DNA of 5,977 bases from Clostridia bacterium (GTDB lineage: Bacteria; Bacillota_A; Clostridia; Oscillospirales; Acutalibacteraceae). Of the stretch, positions 4,623 to 5,977 are shown one piece after another (position 1 is the stretch's first letter; each line of letters begins with the position of its first letter). The stretch covers positions 1 through 5,977 of the forward strand of contig JAFSTS010000039.1 of NCBI GenBank assembly GCA_017445685.1. Direction: 5' to 3'. The notes under the pieces were generated by a model, which was given only the letters and a program-made list of their open reading frames with translations, ran no database searches and had not been told where the DNA came from. A program made the translations under genes and the position numbers.

Positions 4623-5977
4623 ATGGATAAATCGTATCTTGAATTATATTTGGAGTATAAAGACAATATGGCAGCCCTCACAACTGACAACCAGTTTTAT
4701 GAAAATATGGCTGACATAATTGACAGGGGCAAAACAAGCTACTCTCTTTTCAACCGTTTCTTTGAAAAGAAAATCGACCTCACTTGGGTTGAGGAAATTG
4801 AAGCCTGTATTATACCGCTTGATAATATTATCCGTGTTCCCCGTAAGTTTATTGTTCAGGAAGAGGAAATCGTTCCTATTGAAAGAGCAAAAAAAATTAC
4901 GGCTGAATCAGTGCGCCATCTTGCCCAGCATACCAACATGATAGCAAAAGTTGAGGGCGACGATGTTACCCCCAACGAAATACTTAACGTTTTCCGTGAA
5001 GAAAGCTTTGAAGTTTACGAAAACCGTTTTGTATATACTCTTATGCAGAATCTTATAAGATTTATCGACGTAAGATACAATGTTCTTTTCAGCCTTTCCG
5101 ATGATGAAAACATGGCTTCACTTAAAATGGAGACCGAATCATACAGAGGCAAAGAAAAGATCACATACAAGCTTGAGGTTTCGGCTCAGTCGGCAGGTAA
5201 CGACATGGGCGAAGAAGCGATGATCGAAGGCGAGCACGCAAACGCTTTCCAGAGAATTGAGCGTATAAAGAGAATCATTAACGAATACGCTCATTCAGGC
5301 TTTATGAAAGAGCTGCAGGGCTGCGTTCCCGTTCGTCCTCCTATCATGAGAACAAACGCGATTCAGAAAAACCCCAACTTCAGAGCGTGTCTTAAACTTT
5401 GGCAGTTTATACAGTCATACCGCGATGTCGGTTATGAGATCATCTCAAAAGAATCAAACGAGATGGTAAGCGACGAATACAGACAGGAACTCAACCATCT
5501 TATCGCCGCCAACTATATGCTGCTTAAAAACAACACGATTTCAGAGGATTCACTCGGCAAAAAAGCAAAGCAGAGAAAAGTCAAGCCGAAGCTTCTTAAA
5601 CGCCTCGCGGAAGAACTGGTTATCGACTACGATATGGAAGAAGTTGAGATCAGACGCATCTTTGTTGACGAGGTCAAACGTCTCAGCAAGAAAAAGCTTG
5701 CCGGCGAGCAGCGTGTAAAAGAGGCTATCGACCGTGCGCTTGCATCTGAAAACGCAAGAAAGAAAGCGATCGAAGACAGGATCAAGGCAAAGATCGCTCA
5801 CGAAAAAGAGATGGAGCGCCGCAGAGCTCAGAGAGAAAGAGAAAGAATCGCAAGAGAAAAAGCGAAAGAAAAAGAAAGAATCGCCAAAGAAAAAGCAAGA
5901 GCGAAGGCAAAGAAAGAAAGAGAGCTTGCACTTGCCAAAGAAAAAGCGCGTAAAGAAAAAGAGCGCGCAAAACTTGC
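4623..5977 (+). CDS. DUF2357/McrC-like protein with long charged helical tail (partial, 3' end outside window)
   Basis: The frame is open from ATG 4623 to the window end: 451 codons, no stop. A weak AAGGCG (4614-4619) and a more distant AAAGGGG (4604-4610) precede the start. The first ~300 residues look like a DUF2357 (McrC N-terminal-like) domain, recognised from the E-x-Y-ENRF motif (130-136) and the block RTNAIQKNPNFRACLKLWQF (243-262), which resembles the conserved 'QK-x-P-x-(Y/F)R-x(3)-(K/R)-x-W' region of that family. Residues 310-360 are helical and basic. From about 364 to the end the sequence is almost only Lys, Glu, Arg and Ala, predicted to be a coiled coil or stable single helix, with an 11-residue repeat. 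In DUF2357/McrC proteins a PD-(D/E)XK nuclease usually follows this region; none is visible, although it could lie beyond the window. An ExK triplet at 350-352 lacks the expected context. It is the likely partner of the McrB-like NTPase upstream, giving an McrBC-type pair. Family call is moderate: it rests on motif recall, not a search. Confidence 0.65.
   Translation, partial: MDKSYLELYLEYKDNMAALTTDNQFYENMADIIDRGKTSYSLFNRFFEKKIDLTWVEEIEACIIPLDNIIRVPRKFIVQEEEIVPIERAKKITAESVRHLAQHTNMIAKVEGDDVTPNEILNVFREESFEVYENRFVYTLMQNLIRFIDVRYNVLFSLSDDENMASLKMETESYRGKEKITYKLEVSAQSAGNDMGEEAMIEGEHANAFQRIERIKRIINEYAHSGFMKELQGCVPVRPPIMRTNAIQKNPNFRACLKLWQFIQSYRDVGYEIISKESNEMVSDEYRQELNHLIAANYMLLKNNTISEDSLGKKAKQRKVKPKLLKRLAEELVIDYDMEEVEIRRIFVDEVKRLSKKKLAGEQRVKEAIDRALASENARKKAIEDRIKAKIAHEKEMERRRAQRERERIAREKAKEKERIAKEKARAKAKKERELALAKEKARKEKERAKL
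5841..5906 (+). repeat. 33-base tandem repeat encoding an 11-residue helical repeat
   Basis: Two adjacent 33-base units (5841-5873 and 5874-5906) match at 26 of 33 positions by hand count and encode ERIAREKAKEK (407-417) and ERIAKEKARAK (418-428). A looser echo, ALAKEKARKEK, follows near 436-446. Eleven residues equal three helical turns (a hendecad), which fits a right-handed coiled coil or single alpha-helix. The DNA is strongly purine-rich on the + strand. Confidence 0.6.

Noticed and set aside
5670..5678. ExK (residues 350-352) as the catalytic core of a PD-(D/E)XK nuclease
   Set aside because: It lies in a helical, basic stretch with no preceding beta-strand and catalytic Asp in the expected arrangement.
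5550..5970. Two minus-strand ORFs opposite the charged tail
   Set aside because: They are antisense shadows: Lys/Glu/Arg codons read backwards as Leu/Phe/Ser-rich protein with no independent support.

Overview
The window looks like chromosomal DNA from a Gram-positive anaerobe of the Bacillota, probably a clostridial (Oscillospiraceae/Ruminococcus-like) gut bacterium. This rests on the gene content (SipW-type signal peptidase with secreted proteins carrying SipW-type signal peptides), strong GGAGG-like ribosome binding sites, moderate GC, and mixed Clostridia-like codon use. The genus is inference. All five genes lie on the + strand.

Layout: (1) 2-754 is the 3' part of a gene for a secreted structural-type protein; its start lies before the window. 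(2) 755-1115 is a 361-base non-coding stretch with a strong hairpin after gene 1, an AT-rich segment, and a GC-rich, foldable segment (914-995) ahead of gene 2. (3) 1116-2039 encodes a complete paralogue of gene 1 with a clear SipW-type signal peptide. (4) 2040-2250 is an intergenic region with three consecutive hairpins. (5) 2251-2970 encodes a SipW-like (Ser/His, archaeal/ER-type) signal peptidase. (6) 3024-4574 encodes a membrane-anchored AAA+ NTPase of the McrB type. (7) 4623-5977 encodes a DUF2357/McrC-like protein with a long charged helical tail, cut off by the window end.

Working model: the peptidase matures the two paralogous secreted proteins, much as SipW processes TasA and TapA in the Bacillus matrix operon. 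The last two genes resemble the NTPase and partner subunits of McrBC-type type IV restriction systems. Here the NTPase has an N-terminal transmembrane helix and the partner has, as far as it can be seen, a coiled-coil or single-helix tail in place of a nuclease domain. The close, same-strand spacing of peptidase, NTPase and partner suggests one transcription unit. The most interesting possibility is an McrBC-derived motor pair working at the membrane with a SipW-dependent surface or matrix system. The duller alternative is a membrane-anchored defence module that happens to sit next to a matrix locus. The sequence alone does not decide between them.
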